DNA of 64,000 nt, taken from the NCBI GenBank assembly GCA_015178975.1, contig WHVD01000048.1, forward strand, positions 62,001-126,000, given 5' to 3'. The stretch is from Hysterangium stoloniferum. Its lineage: Eukaryota; Basidiomycota; Agaricomycetes; Hysterangiales; Hysterangiaceae. Under the pieces are notes generated by a model that searched no databases, was not told where the DNA came from, and saw only the letters and a program-made list of their open reading frames with translations. This document shows positions 45,826 through 56,690 of this stretch, piece by piece. The position numbers were made by a program, and so were the translations under genes. Numbering within the stretch: position 1 is the first letter of the stretch; the number at the start of each line of letters is the position of its first letter.

Positions 45826-46699
45826 TGACTGATCATGTTGTTACCACACCAGTATCACCGTTATTCAGACAGTCCCCAAATATGTTGACCTGCCACATAT
45901 ATGGGGTGCCTTTTGTCTTTAACAGGGAAGAGCTGAAGGTGATAGAGGTGGAGGAGAAGTGGTTGGCAGAGGAGGAGGCAGCTCACAAACACTGGGAAGC
46001 TGAGCTTACGAAGAAGAAGAAGCAGGAGGAGGCTGATCAGGTGTGAGAAGAGGAGGTGAAAAAGAAGTGGGAGGGTTAAGTAAGTCAGAGGTTTCTTATC
46101 CTTGTGACCTCACTGATATTCTTCTACAGCACAAGGCAGTGACACCATCAGATTCCAATGATGAAGAGGACAAGGAGGACAAGGAGGACATGCCAGGGCC
46201 TTCGAGTCCCAAGGTATGTTCAGACTCCTATTATTTTAATTTTCTAATTTTCTTTTGTTTTTGGTTATAGAAACAGAAATGTGCCTCCAAGGGGGGGCCC
46301 AAAAACAACCCAAAGTGCAATTGGTGCACCAAACATGGTTGGACTTGCCATCCACAGGCCAATGGTCGGGGCCAGACCTGTCAAGAGTGTGCCAACCAAA
46401 AACTTGGCTGCATCTTCCTGGATACTGATGGGAATGGGTCTTATCAAGAGCAGCAGGCAGATGCCTTAGAGGAGAAAAATCAGATTATGCACACCTACTT
46501 CTTGGAAATGACTCGGTTCCGATATGAGCAACTGCGACAACAAGGCCTGTTCACTGAACAATTGTGACTATTGGGCATGGAGCTGGAGAAACAAACCAGT
46601 GCCATATAGTCTCTCGGGAACAACTCAAACATTATTTGCAGGTGTCAAGTTCCGATGAAGTTGGGCCTGGAGTTGGGATATCAGGGAAAGTCAGTGAGG
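45826..46699 (+). pseudogene. antisense accessory gene of element C
   Basis: Opposite in direction to element C pol. A charged helix (EVEEKWLAEEEAAHKHWEAE, LTKKKKQEEADQ) leads to intron 1 (about 46075-46129, TTCTACAG acceptor), an acidic linker (NDEEDKEDKEDMPGPSSPK), and intron 2 (46214-46270, GTATGT…GTTATAG). Then comes CNWCTKHGWTCHPQANGRGQ followed by TCQECANQKLGC: the CxxC-x5-C-x10-C-xx-C-x6-C arrangement in its most complete form here. The C-terminal helix (EKNQIMHTYFLEMTRFRYEQ) ends in stops. Compare 60749-61838. Function unknown; the cysteine spacing suggests a zinc-binding module. Confidence 0.6.
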
Positions 46700-46792
46700 A
46701 GGTGTCAGTGGCTGTCTAGTTTTTAAAACAAAACAAACAGCAACAGAAAACATAAGACATAGTTGGAAAAGGGGTCGGGAACCGCATGAGAT

Positions 46793-49700
46793 CTATAGAT
46801 AACCTAAGGTACCGGGTTTATTTGGATATGCTTGATGAAAACCTAAGACGAGTTCTGATGCATTGCTGAGCTCTGTGGCTAGGATCCATGAAGTTTCTTC
46901 ATCTGTACCTTCATGGCCAACCCATTTGACCAAATAAAGTAACTTGCATGAGTGTTGGCGATTATTGATCTTGGAGTCTAGGATTTCCGATATCTCGAAT
47001 TTGGGTTCTCCATCAATAATCATGGGTGGTGGTGGTGGTTGTATGCAGTCCAGTATATTGTTAGAAACACATGGTTCTAACATAGATACATGAAATACCA
47101 GGTGCACTGCACGCATGTTGTCAGGAAGCTGAAGTGTCCATGAAAGCATGCTGGCTTGTGCTATAACTTCAAAAGGACCTAAATATTTTTCAGAGAGCTT
47201 CTTAGAAGGTCTAGTAGTTCAGAAAAACTTGGCTTTGATGAATACTCAGTCTCCAATCTTAAAATCAGGAGGTGGAAGTCAATTCTTATCTGTGGACTGT
47301 TGGTATCGTTCTTGGGCCATTGCAATAGTTTTACGAAGTTCTTGATGTATGAAGGATATCTGGAAAATATTAAGTATACCAAATTCTAATATACTCTAAA
47401 GGTCATTTAAACATCTGGGATGTGATTCAAACATAATTTGGTTTTTAAAACTTTCAAAAAGTTTTAAACTCTCTCATACATTACAAACTAAAGAATCTTT
47501 CCAGACACAAGTAGAGAATAAAAAAAATTAGTACTTTGAAACACTAATACTTTTAAAAAATAGATACCTTTAGATAGTCCATTCCATGCATATGTATATT
47601 ATTGGCACCTCTAAATACATATGTATTACTTCAGAATGGATCTGTCAATCTGAACAGATTTCTACTTGATTCAACATACCCAGAATATATAGGGGGTTTT
47701 ACTTAATAAAGACAGCTGTGGTATGAAAAATTTCCAATAATATTTTACATATTTTACAGGGAAATAACTACATTACAACTTTTAAAAAACAAATTAACAA
47801 CAAAAGTATTAGCAAGTATTTACATAATATACAATAGGTTCTATTAATTGACTCTGAATTGTTTAGGATGTAATATGGAGAATTGTTTCTTATGGTTGGT
47901 GGTTAACAATATAATAGTCTCAGAATAGATACTTCTATTTAAAGATGGAGTTTTGTAGCAATTTTGCTTTTATTAGTAAACATTTGATATTATAATGATT
48001 ACGGACAACCTCCTATGTAGCTCATCAAGGTTTGTAATGAAGTCTTGAGCACGGGTGGATGCAAGATCACATTCCAGGTGGATTGCGATATTGGGGTTGT
48101 AGCCTTTGTTTGTGAAGAAAGGTGAAATGCCAGTAGTGGCGTTTGGTGTGTTGTTATATGCAAATTCGGCTAGCGGTAGTAGTGATTTCCAATTATCTTG
48201 TTGATAGTTACAATATGAATGCACTGTTCCAAGGTTTGATTCATGTGTTTGGTTTGGCTGTCACCTTCTGGGTGATAGCCCAAAGTGAAGTGTAACTTCA
48301 TGTCTAGTGCTTTTCTGAGTGACCTACAGAAATGAGAGGCAAACTCAGATCCACAATCAGATGTGACATGCGATGGAACACCATGCTTGGAAAATACATG
48401 GGTGATGAATAGTTCAGCTAACTGTACAGATGTTATTGTGTCATATGTTGGAATGAAAATACTTTGCTTTGTGAACCTATCCACAATGACTAGGATTGCT
48501 GTATGACCTTCAGATGCCAGGTAGGTGCCCAATGAAATCCATAGAAATTGAGTTCCAGGGTTTTTCTGGTATCGGTAACTGTTTGAGCAGGCCACATGGT
48601 TTGTGTCACTGTGACTTAGAGTGTAAACAAGTTGTACAGGATTTGCAATAGTGCTTAATGAAATCTTGGATGCTGGGCCATGTATATTCTCTTCTAATGA
48701 GTGCAAGAGTCTTGTTGAGGCCGAAATGTCCCGAGATCGGGTGGTCATGCTTATGTTGTATGATTTGCAGCTGAAGTGTGTTGGAATCTGGTACATAGAT
48801 GCAGTTGTCAAGTCTAATGAAACCCTGTGAGTCTAGTGACCATTGGGGTTGATCGGGGTCGGACGGGTTATTGAGGTGTGCTTTGGTGACTGGGTCTAAT
48901 GGTATTGCTGATAGTATGTCTTGATGTAACTTTTCGGTATCCATAAGGATAACACTTTGCAAGACTGGATGAATGAGGTAAGTGGCTCAGATAGACGCAG
49001 ATAGTTGTTCGGATGAAAACATAGGCTTAAAGTTATGTGGATTAACTGTGGTGTAGTCACTACTCCCCTCTTTAGGATAGACATCCCATTGTCTAGTCAT
49101 AGCATCAGGTTTTCCCCCAAGGTGGCTGGGACAGAAGTGGATTACCATATTAAAGGTGGAGAGGTATTTGAACCATCAGGCTTGCTGATGGGTGAGTAGT
49201 TTTGTGGTTGAAAAGTAAATGAATTTTTTGTAGTCAGTTATAACATCTATCGGATGAGCTGATCCTTCCAGATAATGTCACCATGTCTTGAAAGCTTCAA
49301 ATATCACGAGTAGTTCCTTATCGTGAATATCATAGTTGAGTTTGGGTGCCGAAAAGGTGTGAGACAAGAAGGCTACTGGGTGGACTTCACCATCAGTGTC
49401 CAGAATGGACAATATCGCAGCAAGTGCATAATCTGAGGTGTTAGTTTCCACAATGAGTTGAACATCGGGCTTCCAGTGCGACCAAATAGGGGCAGATGTA
49501 AATGCACTTTTCAATTCTCAGAATGCCATGTGGCATTCTTCAGAGAAATTCCATGGGGCGTCTTTATGAGTAAGATGAGTAAGCGGAATGGTAATTTTTG
49601 AGTAAGTGTGAGTGAAATGACGATAAAAATTGGTGAAGCCTAAAAAGGACTGAATTTCCTTAACCTTTCAGGGTTCTGGCCAATCTTGAATGACTTGAAT

Positions 49701-51015
49701 TTTAGAGTCATCCATGTGGAGACCATCATGAAACCTAAATATTCAACTGTGTCAACATCAAAAGAATATTTTTTACCATTTGCAAAAAGACCATGTTTTT
49801 GGAGTCTTCGGAGAACTTCACGGATGTGTTTGTCATGAAGTGTAGGGTCTTCGTAAAACATGAGGATGTAGTCTAAGTACACAATGACATAGAGGTCGAG
49901 AAGGTCGGAAAAGACGTTGTTGATAAAATGTTGAAAGACTGACAGAGCATTGGTGAGGCTGAAGGGCATCACTAACCATTTGAAAGAACTGTAGTGAGTC
50001 CAAAAAGCCATTTTCCACTCATCGCCTTTGGCAATCTGAACCAAATGATAGCATGTTTAAGATCTATCTTTGTATAGATTCAGGCCTTCTGAAGGGCATC
50101 AAGTAAATCAGAGATTAGTGGTAATGGGTACTTATCTTTCCGAGTGATCACATTTAGTCCTCAAAAGTCAACACAAAGCCATAGAGAACTGTCTTTTTTC
50201 CAAACGAATAGGACAGGGGCTCCATAAGGAGACTTTTGAGGGTCAGATAAATCTTATAGCCAAGTATTTGTCCAAAAAATCTTGGATAGCTGATAGTTCA
50301 GACTGTGAGAGAGGATAAACCAGGCCTAAGGGTGGATGTGAACCTTCTTCAATATCAATTTTCAAATTGTAGGGCCTGTGAGGGGCAAGTCGATCAGCTT
50401 TTTGTTTACTGAAGACGTCTGCAAATTTGTGGTATTTTTTTGGAACACCTTCCAAGTCTGCAACAGGTTTGGCCACTGGGGTTGCGAAATGACCAGTGGC
50501 TTTGTCAACTTTAAGATTGACTGTAAATGCTCAGGAGCCTTCCAAACTGATGGCTCTCATAAAAGCTGTGGCATTTATTAGAGAGATGGGAGGTGGAGAG
50601 CTCAGATTTGCCATGGGGGCTGGAGGTGCCGTAGAGGCCATATTTGCCAAAACAGGTGGAGATGGACCAGTCGTGTCAGGTGCCAACAGGGTTCGGAAAT
50701 GGATACTGCCCAATACCCAATCAATCAACAGATTGTAGTGGGTGAGCTAGTTATGTCCTAGAACCACGGAGCAGCTTGAGTCCAACTGTGTTACAAAAAA
50801 TGTAACTGTCTGAAGGTTCCACACAGGAACCAAAGTCGGAGTTTGCAGGCTTGCAAGATTACAGAGTTTGAGGTACCATTGAAAAGTCGGAGTGGAATCG
50901 GATCTATTGCATAGGTTTTTAACTGATGCTTTTGGGAAAAACTTATATCTATGAAACAATAGGTTGAACCTGAGTCTACGAGAGCTCGAAAGGTAAGACT
51001 CCTGAAGGGTTCCAA
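46793..51015 (-). pseudogene. element C pol
   Basis: Protease ALVDSGSTYCFID (near 50960). RT: SKQKADRLAPHRPYNLKIDI, then DF-stop-GLN, FSLTNALSVFQHFINNVF and VYLDYILMF (second catalytic Asp changed to Tyr). RNase H: VETNTSDYALAAIL. Integrase: SGHFGLNKTLALIRREYTWP, CKSCTTC, DCGSEFASHF and the QTKHMNQTLEQ helix, where the catalytic Glu is replaced by Lys. Chromodomain: FEISEILDSKINNRQHSCKL, LVKWVGHEGTDEETSWILA. Many stops are TGA where relatives have Arg. Inactive on several counts. Confidence 0.88.
47350..48014. mobile_element. 665-bp AT-rich insertion in element C integrase
   Basis: Elements A and E show continuous coding across this point (LDELHQEL), while C is interrupted by AT-rich non-coding DNA. 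ATGTA is present on both sides (47345-47349 and 48015-48019), consistent with a 5-bp target duplication. The insert begins TGAAGGATATC and ends ACAACCTCCT, so it lacks a clean TG..CA LTR structure. No ORF or recognisable family. Confidence 0.65.
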
Positions 51016-51023
51016 AGTGAGAT

Positions 51024-51565
51024 TTATAACAATGAATTTGGATCATACAGGGTGGATGTGTTAAGATGACAATTTTCTGGTGTGTGGGGAGATTCAACAC
51101 AACTCTCCAACCACATGGAATCCAGAGAGTTGCTTAATCTTTTTTTTGACTCAGTGGCTAGCTTAGCCAGTTGTGACGTTGTAGCCATATTGGCCAATCG
51201 GGCTTTTGTGGCCTTTGGGCATGGAGTGACTTGGTGTCCAGGAACATGTGCACAACAAACAAAAGTTGTTGTCCATTCAGCATTGCTTTCCTTGTGGTAG
51301 GAGCTTGCCATCAGAGCTGAGTTTGCCAGTAAGCTCAGGTTTGTTTGTCCTTGTCTTGAGACTTATTCAACTATTTGCCCTTGCCTTTTTTGTCATTAGA
51401 ACCCTTGTTGTCAGACTTCTTATCAGAGTTCGAGTTGCTGGTATTGTTGGTGTTTTGATTACCAGACTTGTTGGGATTCTTGTTGTCCAATGATTTTTTG
51501 TCTGATGGGTTTTCGTGACTGATTTCTGAGCATTGTTCCCAGTATTGGGCATGAAGGTCCCACAC
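51024..51565 (-). pseudogene. element C gag C-terminal remnant
   Basis: An Asn/Lys/Ser-rich tract (NPNKSGNQNTNNTSNSNSDK) precedes a degenerate zinc knuckle (VPGHQVTPCPKATKA). This matches the equivalent Asn-rich tract and knuckle of element A. The upstream gag is lost at the junction with the foldback at 51552. Confidence 0.75.
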
Positions 51566-52258
51566 TGAACATGGTAGTATCCAAAATGTATTGCAGTTGT
51601 TAAAATTGCTATAAGCTTGGGAAAAATAAGATAGCTGGCCTGTTTGGGATGCTGTCAGGGCCAGCCGCCTTCAATGGGGTGAGGAGCTCGATGGCCCGGC
51701 TGATCTCTTCTTTGGTGACGCAGAATTGACGTCACGGTGAATGCTCAATAAACAGGAACTGGGAGCGAGGGGATGTATGACAAGATGCAAAACGAGAACG
51801 AGTTATTGGCCCGCAATGAGAAGAACAGCGAAGAGGATGATAATAACGGAGGAGATAGGATAAATGGTCGATGACGCCCAAGAAACTTTTCAATCCCCTT
51901 GTCCTGCTTGTCCTTTCCTTTCTTTCTTGGGCGTCATCGACCATTTATCCCATCTCCTCCGTTATTATCATCCGCTTTCGCTGTTCTTCTCATTGTGGGC
52001 CAATCACTCGTTCTCGTTTTGCATCTTGTCATACATCCCCTCGCTCCCAGTTCCTGTTTATTGAGCATTCACCGTGACGTCAATTCTGCGTCACCAAAGA
52101 AGAGATCAGCCGGGCCATCGAGCTCCTCAGCCCGTTGAAGGCGGCTGGCCCTGACAGCATCCCAAACAGGCCAGCTATCTTATTTTTCCCAAGCTTATAG
52201 CAATTTTAACAGCTGCAATACATTTTGGATACTACCCTGTTCAGTGTGGGACCTTCAC
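51552..52258. repeat. LINE-derived foldback (palindrome), about 335-bp arms
   Basis: Left arm 51552-51885 and right arm 51923-52258 are near-perfect reverse complements with a 37-bp loop. The right arm (plus) encodes VTKEEISRAIELLSPLKAAG then PDSIPN, the N-terminal block of non-LTR (LINE) reverse transcriptases (KAPGPDGIPN). The left arm encodes the same on the minus strand. Confidence 0.88.
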
Positions 52259-52370
52259 CACCATCACATTGGGGAAGCCTAACAAGCCAGATTACACGCT
52301 ACCAAAGGCCTATCGTCCTAAAGCATTGGAAAATACATTAAGTCTTATCAACATGGGAAAAAATCTTCAA
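52080..52370 (+). pseudogene. LINE reverse transcriptase fragment
   Basis: From the right arm the frame continues past the palindrome: AAIHFGYYPVQCGTFTTITL, GKPNKPDYTLPKAYRPKALE, ENTL, matching the LINE RT block (TvxLxKPgKxDYxxPkxyRPIxL). A small frame change occurs near 52195. The catalytic FADD motif and everything after it are missing. Confidence 0.8.
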
Positions 52371-52991
52371 TTTCGGTGAAGATGCTGGATAATTACTTGT
52401 ATGTAGTTATTAGAGCCTCTAGCTGGGTGATTGAAATCCCGGTGTATTATGCCTCGCACGGCCACAACGAGGCTGGCAGCTGTTGCGCCAAAATGGCATT
52501 CAAGATGCATCACTGACGGACAAGGGTGGTGCACTCGCCTCACACTCTGTCGCGGATCGGCTAGTCCAAATGTATCTGATGTTCGATAGTCGAAGGATAT
52601 AGTCTAATGTGTCCCCAAAATACGTTTATTAGTTGAGGTCCAAGTGAAATCGGACCATTACACTGCCCAGCTTGCATACTCAGAAGACCCGAAACGTGAA
52701 ACAATTAGTCCATGATGGAGAATGCATAGCTAAATACATGAGAAACAACGATTCGAAGGTTTTTGGAACCTTCAGGCGTTCATATTGGAACTCAGGGGAA
52801 GAATGCCGGTAACAAGATAAAAGCAGCGACTTTCCATACATAAATGCTGATAGCAATCCCTCACTCGCACCTCATGTGCAAATTTCGCCGTTCGGGCAGC
52901 AACCATCACTAACGCAAAAAAAACCGGGCGGACAACATCCTCCTCCTGAAGCTACGGCTAAGGGGATACTTGTGAGTGCTGTGTAAATCAA
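52371..52991. other. no recognisable gene
   Basis: About 620 bp of apparently unique sequence between the LINE fragment and the small secreted protein gene. Nothing supported. Confidence 0.4.
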
Positions 52992-53290
52992 TTATGCAAC
53001 AATAGACATACAACACACTGTGTCGGCTACGGGACAACAAAGATTATTTGGGATGCATTTGTCCCCATCTGGGCAAAACGCTGGGTGGAGAGAGATAAGA
53101 GGGAAAAGGAATAGTCTGATGACACTAGCAACTCACTGTTACCACCGCAAGGAACGTCACGAAGGTCCAGCAAGCTTCTTCTCTTTTTCTCAAGGGCGGG
53201 CTGATGAGTGCGCGGGGTGCTTTCAACGAGAGCGTTGGTAACAAGGAAAACCCCAAATGCAACGGTACAGAAAGCAAGGAGTCTAACCAT
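52992..53290 (-). CDS. small secreted cysteine-rich protein (two exons, 74 aa)
   Basis: ATG at 53290. Exon 1 is 53290-53143, the intron 53142-53069 (74 nt, GTAACA…TTGCCCAG, phase 1), and exon 2 53068-52992 (TAA); 75 codons in all. The N-terminus MVRLLAFCTVAFGVFLVTNA is a good signal peptide. KKRR at about residues 35-38 looks like a Kex2-type processing site, leaving a C-terminal peptide of about 36 residues with six cysteines (PCGDGDKCIPNNLCCPVADT, then VCC), including two CC pairs. Exon 1 alone would read on into intron sequence without these cysteines, which supports the splice. A TATAAG lies about 50 bp upstream. The family is not recognised; it has the features of a fungal small secreted protein. 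Role unknown. Confidence 0.6.
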
Positions 53291-53339
53291 TGTGGTAAGT
53301 GAGAAGGGGGATGGGAGTACTCCATAGCAAACCTCGCAG

Positions 53340-53346
53340 CTTATAA
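53340..53346 (-). promoter_or_regulatory. TATA box of the small secreted protein gene
   Basis: TTATAAG on the minus strand about 50 nt before the ATG, a plausible core promoter position with a short leader. Confidence 0.45.
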
Positions 53347-55014
53347 GTCATTGCGGCACCAGTGTGGTTATGATCAAAGTTCCGATTTCGATCGCGTCAG
53401 CTGGGGAGCAAAGTGAAAATTACGTGACCGAATTTACACACACAGTTGTCATTCTTCCGCCGGAGACCCTTTTGGGACGCAAAGCTTCTAGTTTCTTAAT
53501 GAAGGTTAGGGTCTTCGCTTGATCTGCTAACTTAGATGCGGCGACTCAATGCTTTTTGACGATCGGCGAGCATAGAAAATATTTCGTGATGTAGCATTAG
53601 TATACTACTAGTGGCACTAATCCACGATAATATCAAATAATCGCTTTCCAAATCACAATTGCATTTAATTTTTTAAATTTATTTCTCTAAACAAATATTT
53701 ATTAAACATATTATAAATACAACTAAAGCAACTAAAGTAATGAAAGTAGTGAGTAGTGAGAGAAAAATATTCGCAAGAGATGCTGTGAGCGTTCGCCGTC
53801 TTCATAGTGCGCTGAGAGCATTTGAAACCGGGCGTGCGGTCCTCTGACTACTCCGATGCCGCTGGAGCCGCCCAGAGGCTCCAGAGCACATGTTTATTTT
53901 ACTGATGAACATTGACAGTAATCACTATCATAGGCGCAATTATGGTTGATCATGGAATTACCGCTAGCATATCTATGATATCGCCGAAGGGCAAATCTTT
54001 GAGAACAACAGCTTTGAGCCTCGAATGGCCCAGTTCACGTTCATTGTGAGAATGAGAACCAGTCATAATTATAGATAGGATTCACGCCTATTTCTGTAAC
54101 TAGTGCGGGACTCATAACCACCCGATTACCGCTCAAAGACAATACTTTCCTGACAATCAATCTTCAAGCTTCAAGCTTAGTCTAATTTATTTTGATGCTG
54201 AATAAATTCTCGCTGGACTCGGACGATCATGTCTACAATTTGAAAATGGTCAAGTTCACAAGATTACGATATTCCAAAATAGCCCGGAACATTGACTTTT
54301 GTCGTCCTTGGAACTGCACTCCCAACTTAGGGATAATAGGTCTTTATGTAAAATTACTTACGAAAATCAGAAAATATGGTTCTTTGTCGGATGCTGTTCA
54401 AATTCTGTTACTGTGGCAATAACAAATCAAAGGTAGCGTGTTTGTCGATCATTTTGGCATAAGTCGATATAAGCTCCTAAAAAGATCTTCGGCCTACTAG
54501 TTCAAAACGAGCGCTTTGGCATGTTATTGAACTGTTCGCACCTAAACCTGATGTACTTTTGGAACATGCCAGAAGGATCCATAGACACATACTATATTCG
54601 TTCCTTACATTCTCACGTACGCGAGGTGCGACCTCGACAGCGTGAGCGCCAGCGAGGTTCATCAGGAAAGTGGGAAGATCAGTAAGTCTCCCGTCTATAT
54701 TGTCTAGAGCCGTCTAGGAGAGCTAGCTAGCTCGGCCAGACTCGGCTAGACACACTACTTTCGCGAGATCCCTATTTATTAGTCGGTGTAAAAGCTTACT
54801 CTAGATCTAGGGAGGCTAGGTAGGCTAGGGAGTCTACATGGTGGGTGTAGACATTCCCAAATCCCTGATGTTGTGAATTGTTGCCAGACGTTTCATGTGA
54901 CAAACCCTCTTCCCTCGACACATCGACCACGTGGTCAAAATTTAGAGTTGATGGGGGACTGAAATTATATAAAAGTGGTAGTTAGAAGAGTTGCCAAAGA
55001 TCAGTAGTCATTCG
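53347..55014. other. gene-poor spacer
   Basis: No confident gene. A plus frame of 76 codons at 54192-54422 has no motif. 54700-54835 is rich in CTAG and GGCTAG. TATATAAAAG at 54966-54975 precedes a short plus frame. Confidence 0.35.
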
Positions 55015-55137
55015 ATGTCGATTGAAGGTTGGGAGAATCATATCAACAGGAAAGCCTCAGAAATCATGCATATAATTCAAGTAAATGAAGGATTGGGGAC
55101 AAAACAGTTCGCTATTCCAAAAACTCCTGGCTAGCAG
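55015..55137 (+). pseudogene. possible truncated 5' exon
   Basis: ATG at 55015 opens 40 codons (MSIEGWENHINRKASEIMHI…), 40 bp after TATATAAAAG (54966-54975). It ends in TAG where gypsy-derived sequence (element F) begins, so it may be the 5' end of a gene cut off by the transposon. No family recognised. Confidence 0.25.
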
Positions 55138-55139
55138 AG

Positions 55140-55720
55140 CTGGAAACTTTAAAATAATGTAGACAGTTTTTTAATGAAATGATCTTGCAAAAATTATTTG
55201 TCTGACCTGTAAAACAAACAAAGACAGATAGTGTTAGAAAAGAAATATGGAAAATATGGAAAGTTGGAGAGAGGAAAGTTGTTAGAAATTAAGGTGATGA
55301 TAAAAGGCCAGGTTTGTTAGGATAAGCATTATGGAAATTAATATTGAAGCAATAGCATGACCAGAGGCAGCGGGCTTGAGTATAGCCTTGTGTATATTCC
55401 AGATACCAATGTATCAATGTTGGAGTAGTAGTGAAAGCCTTTTTCAAATAATTGAACACTTGTTAGCATTTTTCATCAAAATGCCATTGAACCTTTTTTT
55501 TCAAATTAATTGAGTAAGAGGTGGAACAATTTTAGAATAGCTCAGAATAAAGCTCTGATAGAAATTTGTGAATCCTAGAAATGATTTAATATCATGAACT
55601 TTTTGTGGTTTAGGCCATTCTTGAATAACTTTGATTTTTTCTTGATCCATAAATACACCATTAGGAGTAATAAAATATCCTAGAAACTCAATATTATTTC
55701 TGTTAACAGTACCCCCTTGT
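55140..55720 (-). pseudogene. gypsy fragment F (RT piece joined to pol 3' end)
   Basis: Minus strand 55712-55500 reads IEFLGYFITPNGVFMDQEKI, KVIQEWPKPQKVHDIKSFLG, FTNFYQSF, which is the thumb of Ty3 RT. It then jumps near 55390 to the extreme C-terminus and 3' non-coding part of the same family (AAAGGCCAGGTTTGTTAGG, compare 59065 and 61940). RNase H, integrase and chromodomain are deleted. Confidence 0.7.
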
Positions 55721-56690
55721 TAGGCTGAATTCCCATAGAGGTGATTAGGTACTGAGCATTGAACCATCAGTTATCCATTATGTGTTGTGAAAAATCATAT
55801 GTCTGGAAGTGGAGAGTTTCAGCAGCCAGGTCTGAGTATAAAAACTTGCCAAATATTCAATTAGTGATTTTTCTTTCTTTAACCACATCTCGTGTGTTCA
55901 TTCATCATCCTTCAATTACCACCACGCCCAAAAAATCAGAAACCAAAATTGCTGAAATGTCAAAAGTGGAGGAACTTCAATGCAAATGACAGATGTTGGA
56001 GGAGGTAAGGCAACAACAAGAGGAGGAGGAGAGGGAGTTGATGCAGGAGTTGAGGGAGGTGGAAGAGATGGAGAAACATGAGTTGGAGCAGGTTAAAGTG
56101 GAGAAAGAGATAGAGGAGCAGAGGAAGGAATGGTTACAGAAGATAACAGAAGATCAGACATTGCAGGATGAGGTGGAGAAGAAATGGCAGGATGCTGAAG
56201 TGGAAGAGCAGTGGCTACAGGAAAAACAGGAAGGAAAGGTGAGTGAACTGGTAAAATTCCATTTGTTTCCAATAATGATTCAACAACAGTGGAAATCCAT
56301 TGAAGTGGATGAGGAAGAGGTTGGGCCTTCAAGTCCAAAAGTAAGTGATTTTGTAAGAGTTCTGGAAAATGGCTAATATCTGAAACAAAAACAAAAAACA
56401 AGGGCCCTGGAGTGTATGGAGACTGCCCATGAGTTCCATGCCAGCAATGTGTGGACTGATTTGTAAAATGGGGTGGAACCTGTTTCCTGTGGTAAACAAT
56501 GTTCCATGCACTATTGCTGTAAAGTGAACTCCAAAAGCAAAGAAAATTCAGAGGGTCAAAAAAGTGGGGAAACTGGACAAAACAGAAAAGGTGGTGATCG
56601 TGGAAACCTCAGAAACAACCAAACCTTCAGAAACTGTATGGCTGGGCCTGGACAATGGTACCAGTATAGGACTTCACAGAGATACTGTAC

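Larger units (their letters stand above)
44712..51551 (-). mobile_element. Ty3/gypsy element C, 5'-truncated
   Basis: Same family as A, D and E. In transcription order (right to left): gag remnant (51565-51024), protease and RT (51015-49640), RNase H (49514-49278), integrase (48962-47973 and on), chromodomain (47150-46793), antisense gene region, polypurine tract and 3' LTR. The 5' LTR and most of gag are replaced by a LINE-derived foldback. A 665-bp foreign insertion splits the integrase C-terminal part. Confidence 0.85.
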
